From Sulfurovum sp. (GTDB lineage: Bacteria; Campylobacterota; Campylobacteria; Campylobacterales; Sulfurovaceae): DNA of 20,836 nucleotides. Below the pieces are notes generated by a model. The model saw only the letters and a list, made by a program, of their open reading frames with translations, had not been told where the DNA came from and did not search any database. The stretch lies in contig DYTG01000016.1 in assembly GCA_020726085.1 (NCBI GenBank), positions 1 to 20,836 of the forward strand. The letters run 5' to 3'. Made by a program: the position numbers and the translations under genes. Each line of letters starts with the position of its first letter. Positions within the stretch are counted from its first letter, which is position 1. Shown piece after piece: positions 1 through 7,381 of the stretch.

Positions 1-10
1 CTAATAATGT

Positions 11-16
11 TATAAT
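11..16 (+). promoter_or_regulatory. -10 box of the gap promoter
   Basis: A perfect TATAAT lies 30 bp upstream of the gap start codon, so transcription would begin near base 23. The window starts too close to judge a -35 element. The ribosome binding site is AAGGA at 35-39, eight bases before the ATG; a second AAGG directly touching the ATG is too close to function. Confidence 0.6.
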
Positions 17-46
17 TTTATCAAAATTTTATTTAAGGATTTAAGG

Positions 47-1039
47 ATGGCTGTAAAAGTTGCTATTAACGGTTTGGGTCGCATTGGTCGATGCGTGGCT
101 AGAATTATTGCAAAAAGAGACGATGTTGAGCTTGTAGCTATCAATGCAAGTGGCGATGATAGCGTGATTGAGTACGGTTTAAAATACGATAGTGTTCACG
201 GTACATTTAATGATGTCAGCGTCAAAGATGGTTACGTTTATATCGGTAAAGACAAAGCCAAACTTGTTGCTCAAAGAGACCCTCATAATTTGGATTTTGC
301 TCAACTTGGAGCCGAAGTCGTATTGGAATGTACGGGGGAGTTTTTGACCATGGAGAGCGTTCAAACGCATATTGACAAAGGTGTCAAAAAAGTCATTATG
401 TCAGCCCCTGCCAAAGACGATACGCCTACGTTTGTATTGGGTGTCAATGATGATAAATACAACGGTGAGGCAATTATCTCCAATGCTAGTTGTACTACCA
501 ACGGTTTAGCCCCTATTGTCAAAGTATTGGATGATGTTTTTGGTGTCGAAAAAGGGTTAATGACGACGGTTCATAGCTACACCAGTACCCAATCGCTTTT
601 GGATGCCAAAGACAAAAAAGACCCACGAAAAGCACGGGCAGGAGCTCTTAATATGGGACCTACTACCACAGGTGCTGCCAAAGCTATTGGTAAAGTAATG
701 CCCCATCTTAATGGCAAACTCAACGGTCAAGCTATCCGTGTCCCTACACCCAACGTCTCATTGGTCGATTTGACGGTGACACTTGCCAAAGATATTACAC
801 TCGACGAAGTACAACAAGCCTTCAAAGATGCTGCCAATGGCAATTTGAGCCATATCTTGGGTGTCGATGAGGTGTATCGTGTAAGTTCGGATTTCAACGG
901 CGAAACGCTCTCAACCGTCGTAGCACTTGATACCATTCAAGTCGTGGGAGGCAATATGGTCAAAGTACTTTCATGGTACGACAACGAGTGGGGATACAGT
1001 ACACGACTTGTCGATATGGCAGTACGAGTAAGCCAATAA
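47..1039 (+). CDS. gap: Glyceraldehyde-3-phosphate dehydrogenase (type I)
   Basis: This enzyme interconverts glyceraldehyde 3-phosphate and 1,3-bisphosphoglycerate in cytosolic glycolysis or gluconeogenesis. The 330-residue length is normal. The N-terminal Rossmann motif NGLGRIGR is at residues 8-15, the catalytic cysteine is C149 in SNASCTTN, and the base is H176 in TTVHSYT. The C-terminal SWYDNEWGYS signature is present. The coenzyme pocket is unusual: the aspartate that normally binds the adenosine ribose of NAD (VND) is replaced by alanine (A34 in AINASG), and the Leu-Pro pair that follows LLD in NAD-type enzymes is Ala-Lys (187-188). In Bacillus GAPDH these are the positions that shift preference toward NADP, so NADP(H) use is plausible here. 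The gene stands alone, without pgk or tpiA beside it, between its own promoter and a hairpin. Confidence 0.97.
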   Translation: MAVKVAINGLGRIGRCVARIIAKRDDVELVAINASGDDSVIEYGLKYDSVHGTFNDVSVKDGYVYIGKDKAKLVAQRDPHNLDFAQLGAEVVLECTGEFLTMESVQTHIDKGVKKVIMSAPAKDDTPTFVLGVNDDKYNGEAIISNASCTTNGLAPIVKVLDDVFGVEKGLMTTVHSYTSTQSLLDAKDKKDPRKARAGALNMGPTTTGAAKAIGKVMPHLNGKLNGQAIRVPTPNVSLVDLTVTLAKDITLDEVQQAFKDAANGNLSHILGVDEVYRVSSDFNGETLSTVVALDTIQVVGGNMVKVLSWYDNEWGYSTRLVDMAVRVSQ

Positions 1040-1044
1040 ATTTT

Positions 1045-1064
1045 AGGTGGGGTTACTCCCGCCT
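1045..1064 (+). terminator. Hairpin after gap, probable terminator
   Basis: AGGTGGG and CCCGCCT form a 7-bp stem (one G-T pair) around a six-base loop, starting five bases after the gap stop codon. The downstream tract is only moderately T-rich (CTTCTGTTTT), so termination may be partial. No recognisable gene or signal lies between this hairpin and the tRNA at 1294. Confidence 0.5.
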
Positions 1065-1293
1065 ACAGCTTCTGTTTTCCCCCAATACAATTTTCTGCAT
1101 GGTTATAAATTTTACAGTTGAAAAGCGAAAACATCACCCTGTGCAACTCATGATATTAACGGGTAATTTTTAAGTGGATAGCATCAAAGATTAAAAAGAA
1201 AACGGTTGGTATGGATTATAAAAAAGCTTAAAAGTGGCTATTTTGTGGGTTTGGTTATAATTTTGGATGGTTATGAATGTGTGGATTGTGAAG

Positions 1294-1369
1294 TGGTGGC
1301 GCCAGACGGAATTGAACCGCCGACACAAGGATTTTCAATCCTTTGCTCTACCAACTGAGCTATGGAGCC
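1294..1369 (-). tRNA. tRNA-Phe (anticodon GAA)
   Basis: The minus strand folds as a 76-nt cloverleaf with an encoded 3' CCA. The anticodon stem is AAGGA/TCCTT around the loop TTGAAAA, giving anticodon GAA. The D arm (TAGCTCAGTTGGTAGAGC) and T loop (TTCAATT) are canonical. The T arm pairs GGCGG with CCGTC, including one G-T pair. The acceptor arm is GGCTCCA against TGGCGCC, which pairs except for an internal T4/C69 mismatch. Its promoter is just upstream on the minus strand. Confidence 0.95.
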
Positions 1370-1396
1370 ACAAGGTTTTGTGATTTGGTGAGCGTA

Positions 1397-1402
1397 ATTA
1401 TA
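1397..1402 (-). promoter_or_regulatory. Extended -10 box of the tRNA-Phe promoter
   Basis: On the minus strand the sequence reads TTTGCTATAAT, a perfect -10 hexamer preceded by the extended TGn element, ending 27 bases before the first base of the tRNA. The same TTTGCTATAAT string occurs upstream of trpG, which supports it as a real promoter form in this genome. No convincing -35 box is visible. Confidence 0.6.
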
Positions 1403-1451
1403 GCAAAGTATCTTGAAATAAAGCTTAATTACACTCTTTTTTCATCAATTT

Positions 1452-2478
1452 TTACAAGTTTTTTGCTTTTTTGATGATATTTTTGATCATGTTGTTGAAA
1501 ACGAGATAGTGTAGCGGTATAAGTCCATACCAGTAGAGCTGTCCCTATACGCCTTTGGGATAGAAATATGTTGATTGAATCAATTGATTTTCGTTGATTT
1601 TAAACTCCAACCACGCCTTGCTAAGGAGTTTCATTTGGGCAAAGAGTAGCAATCTCTCATTGACTTTGAGATTAACCACTTTCCAAAAATAGACGCAATC
1701 TCCCGTGCGTAAATCACAAGCATCTCTTTGTCCTCGCTTAAGCCCCACGCCACCAATAAGCTTGTCGATTATGCCTCGAATCTCCCACAAAAAATCATAA
1801 TCAAACCAACCGTTATCGCCCCCGATAGAGGTTAAAGGATTGATAGATTTTGGATGGCTCAATCGTGCCAATATCGGCTACTTTTCTATCGACAAAGATA
1901 GCATCGCTAAACTCTTTGGTATGTACTTCGTCCCACACTTTGCCCCGTGGTCATTCCAGCGACTCAGTACTTGATTGGCTTCGATCTCCTCTACGGCTTT
2001 TTTAACCGCATTGATATAAGATAGAGGTTTGATGTGTGGAAAGTAGTCTTTGGCATGATCATTTTGGATAATCACCCCCACACGAATCCAAATCGTTTGG
2101 ACTTTGGGATGAGAACTTAGCACCTCACCGCTCTCTAGGCGACTAAGTAGATGTTCGCTGCTATCTTCGTTTTTGACTCCGCACTCACTGGCAATATCGA
2201 CGAAATTTTGAGCTGATACTCTATCGAGTTCTTTGTAGTTGTGTTATGAGAGTGAATGAATCAAATAGTAAGTAACCTCTATCCCATTGAGTGCCTTTTG
2301 GAGTGCTTTTTTATCGAAACTATCACCCTCAATGACATCAATACGCTCTTTGATAGAGGGTGAAATGCTTTTTTTTGTTGCATACGAGTACTCTAAGCTC
2401 GATACGCTCATCTTGCAAAAGCCTCTCTTTGAGTCGTCTGCCGATATAGCCCGTAGCACCTGTGAGAAGAATTTTCAT
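1452..2478 (-). pseudogene. Decayed SDR-family oxidoreductase with C-terminal DUF2867 domain
   Basis: The remnant begins ATGAAAATTCTT and encodes a Rossmann start (MKILLTGATGYIGRRLKERL), so the intact protein was an NAD(P)-binding extended SDR. Its 3' half encodes GGDNGWF, GGVGLKRGQRD and WLEFKI, hallmarks of the DUF2867 domain. Reading 5' to 3' the visible lesions are: a frameshift in an A8 run (2369-2376); an in-frame TAA after YLIHSLS (2244-2246); an apparent deletion near 2168-2175 where an IIYLGGLG-like strand should be; a larger apparent deletion near 2056-2075; a pair of compensating frameshifts near 1940-1947 and 1832-1836; and a TAG at 1545-1547, probably a Trp codon once, after which GQLYWYGLIPLHYL continues in frame. 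Only about 342 codons remain where relatives, from memory, have roughly 470-500. The start overlaps the upstream TPR stop (ATGA), so it was once the last gene of that operon. Confidence 0.88.
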
Positions 2479-3071
2479 TTTTGTTTCTTTTTGCTTTGTA
2501 TCTCTTTAATGCTCTCAATCGTTGTTTGAACCGATGTAGAGCCGTATTGCTCTTTGGCGATAGTGAGATACTTTAAAGCTTCATTAAAACGTTGCATATA
2601 AAAGTAGAGTTGTCCCAAATTGCCAAAGAGTGTGGCATTGGAGCTTTGAGTATTGAGGTGTTTAAGGGCTACGCCTTGCAAAAAAAGCTCTTGCGCTCTT
2701 TTGTAATCTTGCAGTTGCATAGCTACCCAACCTGCGGCATTGAAAATAGTAGCATCTTCAATTTTGAGTCTTTGGCGAATCTCTAGGGCTTTGTTGAAAC
2801 TCTCTTTGGATTTGGCGTACTCTTTGAGTTCATAATAGGCAAGAGCCAGATTGTAATGTCCTCTGTAATAATCGGCCTTTTCTTTGACCATCTCAAACAG
2901 TATATTAACGGATTTTTTGGGAGCATAATTGTCACTGTAGGGCAAACGAAGAGCTTTTGCTTTTTGCATCTCCAATTCAAAGCTTGTATCAACCTTTTGT
3001 CCAAATAGATCTTCGCTAGCGCCCCACAACAACGAACCAACGGCTAGTGTTGCAAACAGTACTCTTTTCAT
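2475..3071 (-). CDS. Periplasmic/secreted TPR-repeat protein
   Basis: The 198-residue product has a signal peptide (basic MKR, hydrophobic stretch, likely cleavage after LLWGA near residue 18), so it should act in the periplasm. Three tetratricopeptide-like units follow: about residues 68-101 (GHYNLALAYYELKEYAKSKE), 106-136 (IFNAAGWVAMQLQDYKRAQ) and 147-179 (LFGNLGQLYFYMQRFNEAL). TPRs usually mediate protein-protein contacts; the partner is unknown. The C-terminus is lysine-rich (SKKKQK). A strong ribosome binding site (GAGGAGG) precedes the ATG. The gene starts four bases after the stop of the two-TM gene, and its TGA overlaps the start of the SDR pseudogene, so all three form one transcription unit. 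I cannot assign a specific function. Confidence 0.85.
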   Translation of the reverse strand: MKRVLFATLAVGSLLWGASEDLFGQKVDTSFELEMQKAKALRLPYSDNYAPKKSVNILFEMVKEKADYYRGHYNLALAYYELKEYAKSKESFNKALEIRQRLKIEDATIFNAAGWVAMQLQDYKRAQELFLQGVALKHLNTQSSNATLFGNLGQLYFYMQRFNEALKYLTIAKEQYGSTSVQTTIESIKEIQSKKKQK

Positions 3072-3075
3072 CTTT

Positions 3076-3561
3076 TCATCCCTCCTCTAAGGTATTGCGC
3101 ATCGCTTCACTGTTGAGTTTGTTTTGCAGTGTTTGGATTTGCAACTGCATTTTGGTGATAGAACGCTCTACTTCACGCAGATTGATAAGCAACTCTTCGT
3201 TGTCTTTAAACTCTTTGCTTAGTGCTGTGGTGCTAATGATATGTGAAGTGCCATCTTTGCGAATGGAGACTTTGCCCCATGTATCTTCCAAATCGTCCAC
3301 CAAAGCAACAGCGAGTTGTACAGTCTTGTCTTTCTCCTCCACATCGCTTTTAACCCAAATTGTCACCCACTGAAGAGGACCTGCTAGTATCATAAAGACA
3401 ATAGCAATATTCATAAACTTTTTGATAAGTTCAGACTCATTGGACTTGATGTCGCTATCGGTTTGAGCGCTCTTTTTGATCAAAGAGTACGCCAAATAGA
3501 GCATCAAAAACGCCAAACCCAAAAAACCAAAATTGAGTATATTTTCAATATAGGCAAACAT
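3076..3561 (-). CDS. Two-TM membrane protein with C-terminal coiled coil, function unknown
   Basis: The 161-residue product (starting MFAYIENIL) has two likely membrane segments, about residues 10-28 (FGFLGLAFLMLYLAYSLI) and 48-66 (FMNIAIVFMILAGPLQW). A long hydrophilic C-terminal region ends in a heptad-rich stretch (LREVERSITKMQLQIQTLQ) that should form a coiled coil. The reading frame extends 12 bases upstream to a GTG at 3571-3573, but GGAG lies just inside that extension, six bases from the ATG, so I chose the ATG. It lies 28 bases after trmA and four bases before the TPR gene, suggesting the membrane protein and TPR protein work together at the cell envelope. I do not recognise a named family. 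Confidence 0.8.
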   Translation of the reverse strand: MFAYIENILNFGFLGLAFLMLYLAYSLIKKSAQTDSDIKSNESELIKKFMNIAIVFMILAGPLQWVTIWVKSDVEEKDKTVQLAVALVDDLEDTWGKVSIRKDGTSHIISTTALSKEFKDNEELLINLREVERSITKMQLQIQTLQNKLNSEAMRNTLEEG

Positions 3562-3589
3562 TAGTATCTCCACGTTTTAGGATATATAA

Positions 3590-4708
3590 TCATAGTATAA
3601 TTTTGGTTAAAAACACCCCGCCCTCAATATGGTGCGTGTAGGGAAATTGATCAAAAATCGCTGCGTTGTCGATGCGATGGGTTTGTGTCAAAATCTCCAA
3701 ATCCCGTGCGAGTGTTTCAAGATTGCATGAAATATAGAGAATATGCTCACTATCGGCGATGAGTTTAAGAGTATCGCTATCAAGTCCCATTCGGGGTGGA
3801 TCGACTAAGACGCAAGAGAAGTTGTAGCTATCCAAATCAATATGCTTTAGCCGATTGAACGCTCTTTTTTTGGACAACGCTTCACTCATCTCTTGCGAAG
3901 AGAGACGTACAAAAGCGATGGTGTTGATAGCGTTGAGCCTACAGTTTTGCTGTGCGGAGGCTATGGAGCGTTTGCTAATCTCAGTTGCCAGTACTTTGTC
4001 AAAATAGCGTGAAAGGGGCAGAGTGAAGTTGCCCAATCCACAATAGCTCTCTAGCAAATCTCCACGACCTATTGTGGAGACTTGCCTAATCGCCCACTCT
4101 ATCATTTGGATATTCATTTGGGGATTGGGCTGAGTAAAGCCTCCCTCGTATTGGGCGTAGTGGTAGCTTTGGTTATCTATCGACAACGTTTGCGTGATAA
4201 ACTCTTGTGAAAGTACAACTTTTTGTTTTTTGCTACGACCAATGATACGGATAGCGTGTTGGGTTTGCAGTGCTTTAACCTCTTCTATCCATGTCTCATC
4301 GAGCTTTTTGTGATAAATCATACTTACGAGTACTTCGCCCGTCGTAGAGGCTAGAAACTCTATCGCAAAGAGTTTTGTTTTAAGCACGTTTGAGGTGTTA
4401 ATACTCTCCAAAAGCGGTTTCATCACTCTCTCTATAGGTTTGATGACCTTAGGGCACTCCTCAATGATTATCGTGCCATCTTTGGTGATATTGCCCATAG
4501 CATAGTGGCACTCTTGCTTCTCATGCCAAATGCGAAACTCCGCTCTAGCCCTGTAGTGGTCTGCATTCCCGTAAAAAACCTCCAGCTTTTGGCGATAAAA
4601 AGATGCCAATAGTGCGGTTGCTTGGGTTTGCTTTTGTTCAATTTGTTGATGATAGGGTGTGGCGTAGAGTCTGCATGACCCACACACACCAAAATGTTTA
4701 CAATCCAT
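3590..4708 (-). CDS. trmA: tRNA (uracil-5-)-methyltransferase TrmA
   Basis: The enzyme makes 5-methyluridine at position 54 of the tRNA T loop using SAM. The 372-residue protein matches the TrmA family along its length: EFRIWHE, YHKKLDETW, FTQPNPQMNIQMIEW, the SAM-binding GDLLESYCGLGNFTLPL, and VDPPRMGLD. The catalytic cysteine is C328 (YISCNLETL) and the general base E362 (HHIEGGV). Unlike E. coli TrmA, it carries an N-terminal C3-X5-C9-X2-C12 motif and a later ECP cysteine, the arrangement that binds a 4Fe-4S cluster in the rRNA methyltransferase RlmD; the tRNA-type motifs still favour TrmA. The ribosome binding site (GGGAAACGAG) is weak. It is the first gene of the leftward cluster and has its own promoter. 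Confidence 0.93.
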   Translation of the reverse strand: MDCKHFGVCGSCRLYATPYHQQIEQKQTQATALLASFYRQKLEVFYGNADHYRARAEFRIWHEKQECHYAMGNITKDGTIIIEECPKVIKPIERVMKPLLESINTSNVLKTKLFAIEFLASTTGEVLVSMIYHKKLDETWIEEVKALQTQHAIRIIGRSKKQKVVLSQEFITQTLSIDNQSYHYAQYEGGFTQPNPQMNIQMIEWAIRQVSTIGRGDLLESYCGLGNFTLPLSRYFDKVLATEISKRSIASAQQNCRLNAINTIAFVRLSSQEMSEALSKKRAFNRLKHIDLDSYNFSCVLVDPPRMGLDSDTLKLIADSEHILYISCNLETLARDLEILTQTHRIDNAAIFDQFPYTHHIEGGVFLTKIIL

Positions 4709-4737
4709 AACTCGTTTCCCGTTAATTTCAATGGCGT

Positions 4738-4764
4738 ATTATATCCAAAAATCTATTGGGTCAA
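4738..4764 (-). promoter_or_regulatory. Sigma70-type promoter of the trmA cluster
   Basis: On the minus strand TTGACC (4759-4764) is followed 15 bases later by TATAAT (4738-4743), 29 bases before the trmA start codon. The spacer is slightly short, but the -10 is perfect. It shares the intergenic region with the divergent pnp promoter. Confidence 0.55.
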
Positions 4765-4782
4765 ATTTATGCTATTTTTTGT

Positions 4783-4788
4783 TACAAT
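4783..4788 (+). promoter_or_regulatory. Extended -10 box of the pnp promoter
   Basis: TGTTACAAT supplies an extended TGn element and the hexamer TACAAT, 31 bases before the pnp ATG. The AT-rich upstream stretch lacks a clear -35 box. Confidence 0.45.
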
Positions 4789-4819
4789 GTGAGAGTTAAA
4801 TGACAAAAGGATTTTGTGT

Positions 4820-7003
4820 ATGCAAAAAGAGATTATTAAGATTGAAGCAAATAATTTAGAAGAGGTCTATGAGTTTGGCGAGATAGCTAGACAAGCCAGT
4901 GGAGCGGTACTCTATCGTTGTGGCAAAGCTGTACTTATTGGTGCTATTGCAATCGAAGAGAAATTAATTGATGAGGATTTTTTACCTCTAACGGTGCAAT
5001 ATATCGAAAAATCTTACGCCGCAGCACGTATTCCAGGAGGATTTATCAAGCGTGAGACCAAACCCTCCGACTTTGAAACCCTAACATCACGCATTGTTGA
5101 TCGCTCCATTCGCCCACTCTTTGCCCAAGGTTTTAACTACGAGATGGTACTTACTATTATGGTAGTAAGCAGTGACCCACAAGTTGATATGCAAATTGCC
5201 GCGCTTCACACCGCCAACGCTACACTCTTTTGCTCCGATATTCCTATTCAAGGCTCAATCGGGGCTGTGCGTATTGGGATGATTAATGGCAAAATAGTAC
5301 TCAATCCCAATAACGCCCAACTGGGACGTTCGAGCTTAGATTTGCTCATCGTAGGCAAAGACAAAGATATTATGATGATTGAGATGCGTACCATGGCTTC
5401 CAAAAAGATAGATATCCAAGAGGTGGGGATGCTAGACCCTATCATTGGTGCAACACCTTTGGCTATCGAAGATCAAGAGGCCAATGAGCTACCCCCTCAT
5501 GAGCTTGTTGAAATTATCCAATACGCTTCCCATGCTATTGAAGTCGTTACGGATAAATTTAAAGATCATTTCCGAGATGTTGTTAAGCCTAAGCTTGATT
5601 TGCCATTGGCGACACAAAATTTTGATAACGAACTCTACCATAAGGTTGTTGCAGATTTTAGTGAGGATATTAAAGCAGCCGTGCAACACATGGCAAAGAG
5701 TGAACGTAGCACAGAGTTGCGTAAAGTCGTACAAAACGTGATGCAAAAATACGCCGTTGAACACAAAAAAGATGCCGCTTACGTCGTAGAGCATTACAAG
5801 CGTGAAGTGGTGCGAAATTTGATTTTAAATGAAGGCATTCGAGCCGATGGAAGAGTGCTAGATGAGGTACGTCCTATCTCTATTTGTACCAATATTCTCC
5901 CCAATGTTCACGGTTCTTGTCTCTTTACTCGTGGACAAACCCAAGCTCTTGTTACTGTAACGCTAGGAGATAACAAAGATGCACAATCGTATGAGTTTAT
6001 CACCTCCAATGAAACCCAATACGAAAAGTTGATGGTACACTACAACTTCCCAGGCTTTAGTGTAGGCGAAGCCAAATTTCAAGGCGCCCCAGGGAGACGA
6101 GAGCTAGGGCATGGAAACCTTGCCAAACGGGCATTGGAGCCTACGTTTGATATGGATTACGATGGTAGTGTGCGTATTGTTGCAGAGATACTTGAAAGCA
6201 ACGGCTCATCTTCTATGGCGACGGTTTGTGGTGGCTCATTGGCGTTGCGTGCGGCACAAGTTGATTGTACTACGTTGGTTGCAGGAGTGGCTATGGGTGT
6301 CGTCATGGATGGTGAGCGTTACGCTGTTTTGACCGATATTATGGGACTAGAAGATCACGATGGAGATATGGATTTTAAGATTTGCGGTACACGTTACGGG
6401 ATAACGGCGTTGCAACTTGATATTAAGCTAGGCGGTATCAAAATTGATATTTTAAAAGATGTTCTTACTCAAGCGACACGTGCCATGGCTCAGATTTTGG
6501 ACAAAATGGAGAGTGCAGGGGCTAATATCATCAAAAGCGAAGCCTTACCTGCTACGGAGTTTTTTCATATCGATCCTAGTCGTATCTTTGAAGTGATTGG
6601 CAAGGCAGGGGCTACTATCAAAGAGATTATTGAGAAGTTTGACGTAGCCATTGACATCAAGCGAGATATAGGGGGCGTAAAAGTAAGCGGTGCAACCCAA
6701 GAGAACGTATTGGGGGCTAAACACCACATCCAAACCATTATCTCTAATGAACCCAAAAAGCAATCGGTTTACGAAATCAACAAAGAGTATCAAGGTAAGA
6801 TTAAAAAAATCGTTGATTTTGGGATGTTTATCGAAATGCCCGATGGATTTGATGCATTGCTTCATATCTCCAAAGTCTCCAAAGAGAGAGTCGAAGACCT
6901 CAACGACCTCTATCGTGTAGGGGATGATATTACCGTCGTCGTACTCGAACAAAAAGGCAAAAAAGTAGAGTTGGCAACTTTGGAGTATCTTGACGAGAAG
7001 TAG
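4820..7003 (+). CDS. pnp: Polyribonucleotide nucleotidyltransferase (PNPase)
   Basis: PNPase degrades RNA 3' to 5' by phosphorolysis. The 727-residue protein has the full architecture: a first RNase PH domain (about 10-145), a helical linker domain (about 240-320), a second RNase PH core (about 330-550) with the catalytic set D512, D518 and K520 in EDHDGDMDFK, a KH domain with GKAG (about 580-635), and a C-terminal S1 domain (YQGKIKKIVDFGMFIEMP onward). The frame could open at a TTG six bases earlier, but the ATG is correctly spaced from AAAGG (4806-4810) and gives the usual start MQKEIIKIEANN. It is transcribed divergently from trmA. A foreign-looking cytochrome fragment begins immediately after its stop. 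Confidence 0.97.
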   Translation: MQKEIIKIEANNLEEVYEFGEIARQASGAVLYRCGKAVLIGAIAIEEKLIDEDFLPLTVQYIEKSYAAARIPGGFIKRETKPSDFETLTSRIVDRSIRPLFAQGFNYEMVLTIMVVSSDPQVDMQIAALHTANATLFCSDIPIQGSIGAVRIGMINGKIVLNPNNAQLGRSSLDLLIVGKDKDIMMIEMRTMASKKIDIQEVGMLDPIIGATPLAIEDQEANELPPHELVEIIQYASHAIEVVTDKFKDHFRDVVKPKLDLPLATQNFDNELYHKVVADFSEDIKAAVQHMAKSERSTELRKVVQNVMQKYAVEHKKDAAYVVEHYKREVVRNLILNEGIRADGRVLDEVRPISICTNILPNVHGSCLFTRGQTQALVTVTLGDNKDAQSYEFITSNETQYEKLMVHYNFPGFSVGEAKFQGAPGRRELGHGNLAKRALEPTFDMDYDGSVRIVAEILESNGSSSMATVCGGSLALRAAQVDCTTLVAGVAMGVVMDGERYAVLTDIMGLEDHDGDMDFKICGTRYGITALQLDIKLGGIKIDILKDVLTQATRAMAQILDKMESAGANIIKSEALPATEFFHIDPSRIFEVIGKAGATIKEIIEKFDVAIDIKRDIGGVKVSGATQENVLGAKHHIQTIISNEPKKQSVYEINKEYQGKIKKIVDFGMFIEMPDGFDALLHISKVSKERVEDLNDLYRVGDDITVVVLEQKGKKVELATLEYLDEK

Positions 7004-7331
7004 TCAAGATACTCTATGGGTTTTTGTTGCTGTTGAGTTTTATGATGGGTCTGGAAAATTAGATCAAAAAATAGAACGACTCACAACCCTTTGGCATGAT
7101 GAGAAGGGCAAACCTACTTTGCCGTTTTTGGCAACAAAAAAAGAAAAAAATACAAGAATAGCCCCGCAAGGTACGCAACACTACACCTATGCAATTCCCA
7201 ACGGTGCTAAGCGTGTCGAATATACTCTCTCCTATCGCTTTATAGGGGAAGAGATGGCAAAAATGATTGGATTAAGCGATCCCTTTTTTACCAAAGAGTA
7301 TAAGGTTAAAAGGGAGAATATGGAACTTTAA
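7004..7331 (+). pseudogene. C-terminal remnant of a probable multiheme c-type cytochrome
   Basis: An open frame runs from inside the last codons of pnp to TAA at 7329-7331. Its only upstream start is a TTG at 6990 inside pnp, with no ribosome binding site. The product has no signal peptide and no CXXCH, but its text (LWVFVAVEFYDGSGKL, TRIAPQGTQHYTYAIPNGAK, VEYTLSYRFI, DPFFTKEY) resembles the haem-free beta-sandwich tail of periplasmic multiheme cytochromes, where a DTRIPPKG-like strand is followed by a LxYR strand. I infer that the 5' part, with the signal and haem sites, was lost in a deletion whose edge is the pnp stop. The family name is from memory and not certain; a short expressed protein cannot be excluded. 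Confidence 0.55.
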
Positions 7332-7381
7332 GAGGGTTATCTTGTTTGAGAGTATCTCTAAAAATTCTATCTACCGATTTG

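Noticed and set aside
1045..1064. A dispersed repeat shared by the hairpins at 1045 and 11531 (both contain or complement GTTACTCCC)
   Set aside because: Only nine bases match and the rest of the two hairpins differ, so this is likely coincidence among GC-rich stem-loops.
1065..1293. A small gene or RNA between gap and tRNA-Phe, where GGTTATAA-like strings recur
   Set aside because: No start with a ribosome binding site, no stable hairpin and no exact repeat longer than a few bases.
2369..2376. A8 homopolymer as a phase-variation switch
   Set aside because: The frame after the run hits a stop and several further lesions, so slippage at this site alone could not restore a protein.
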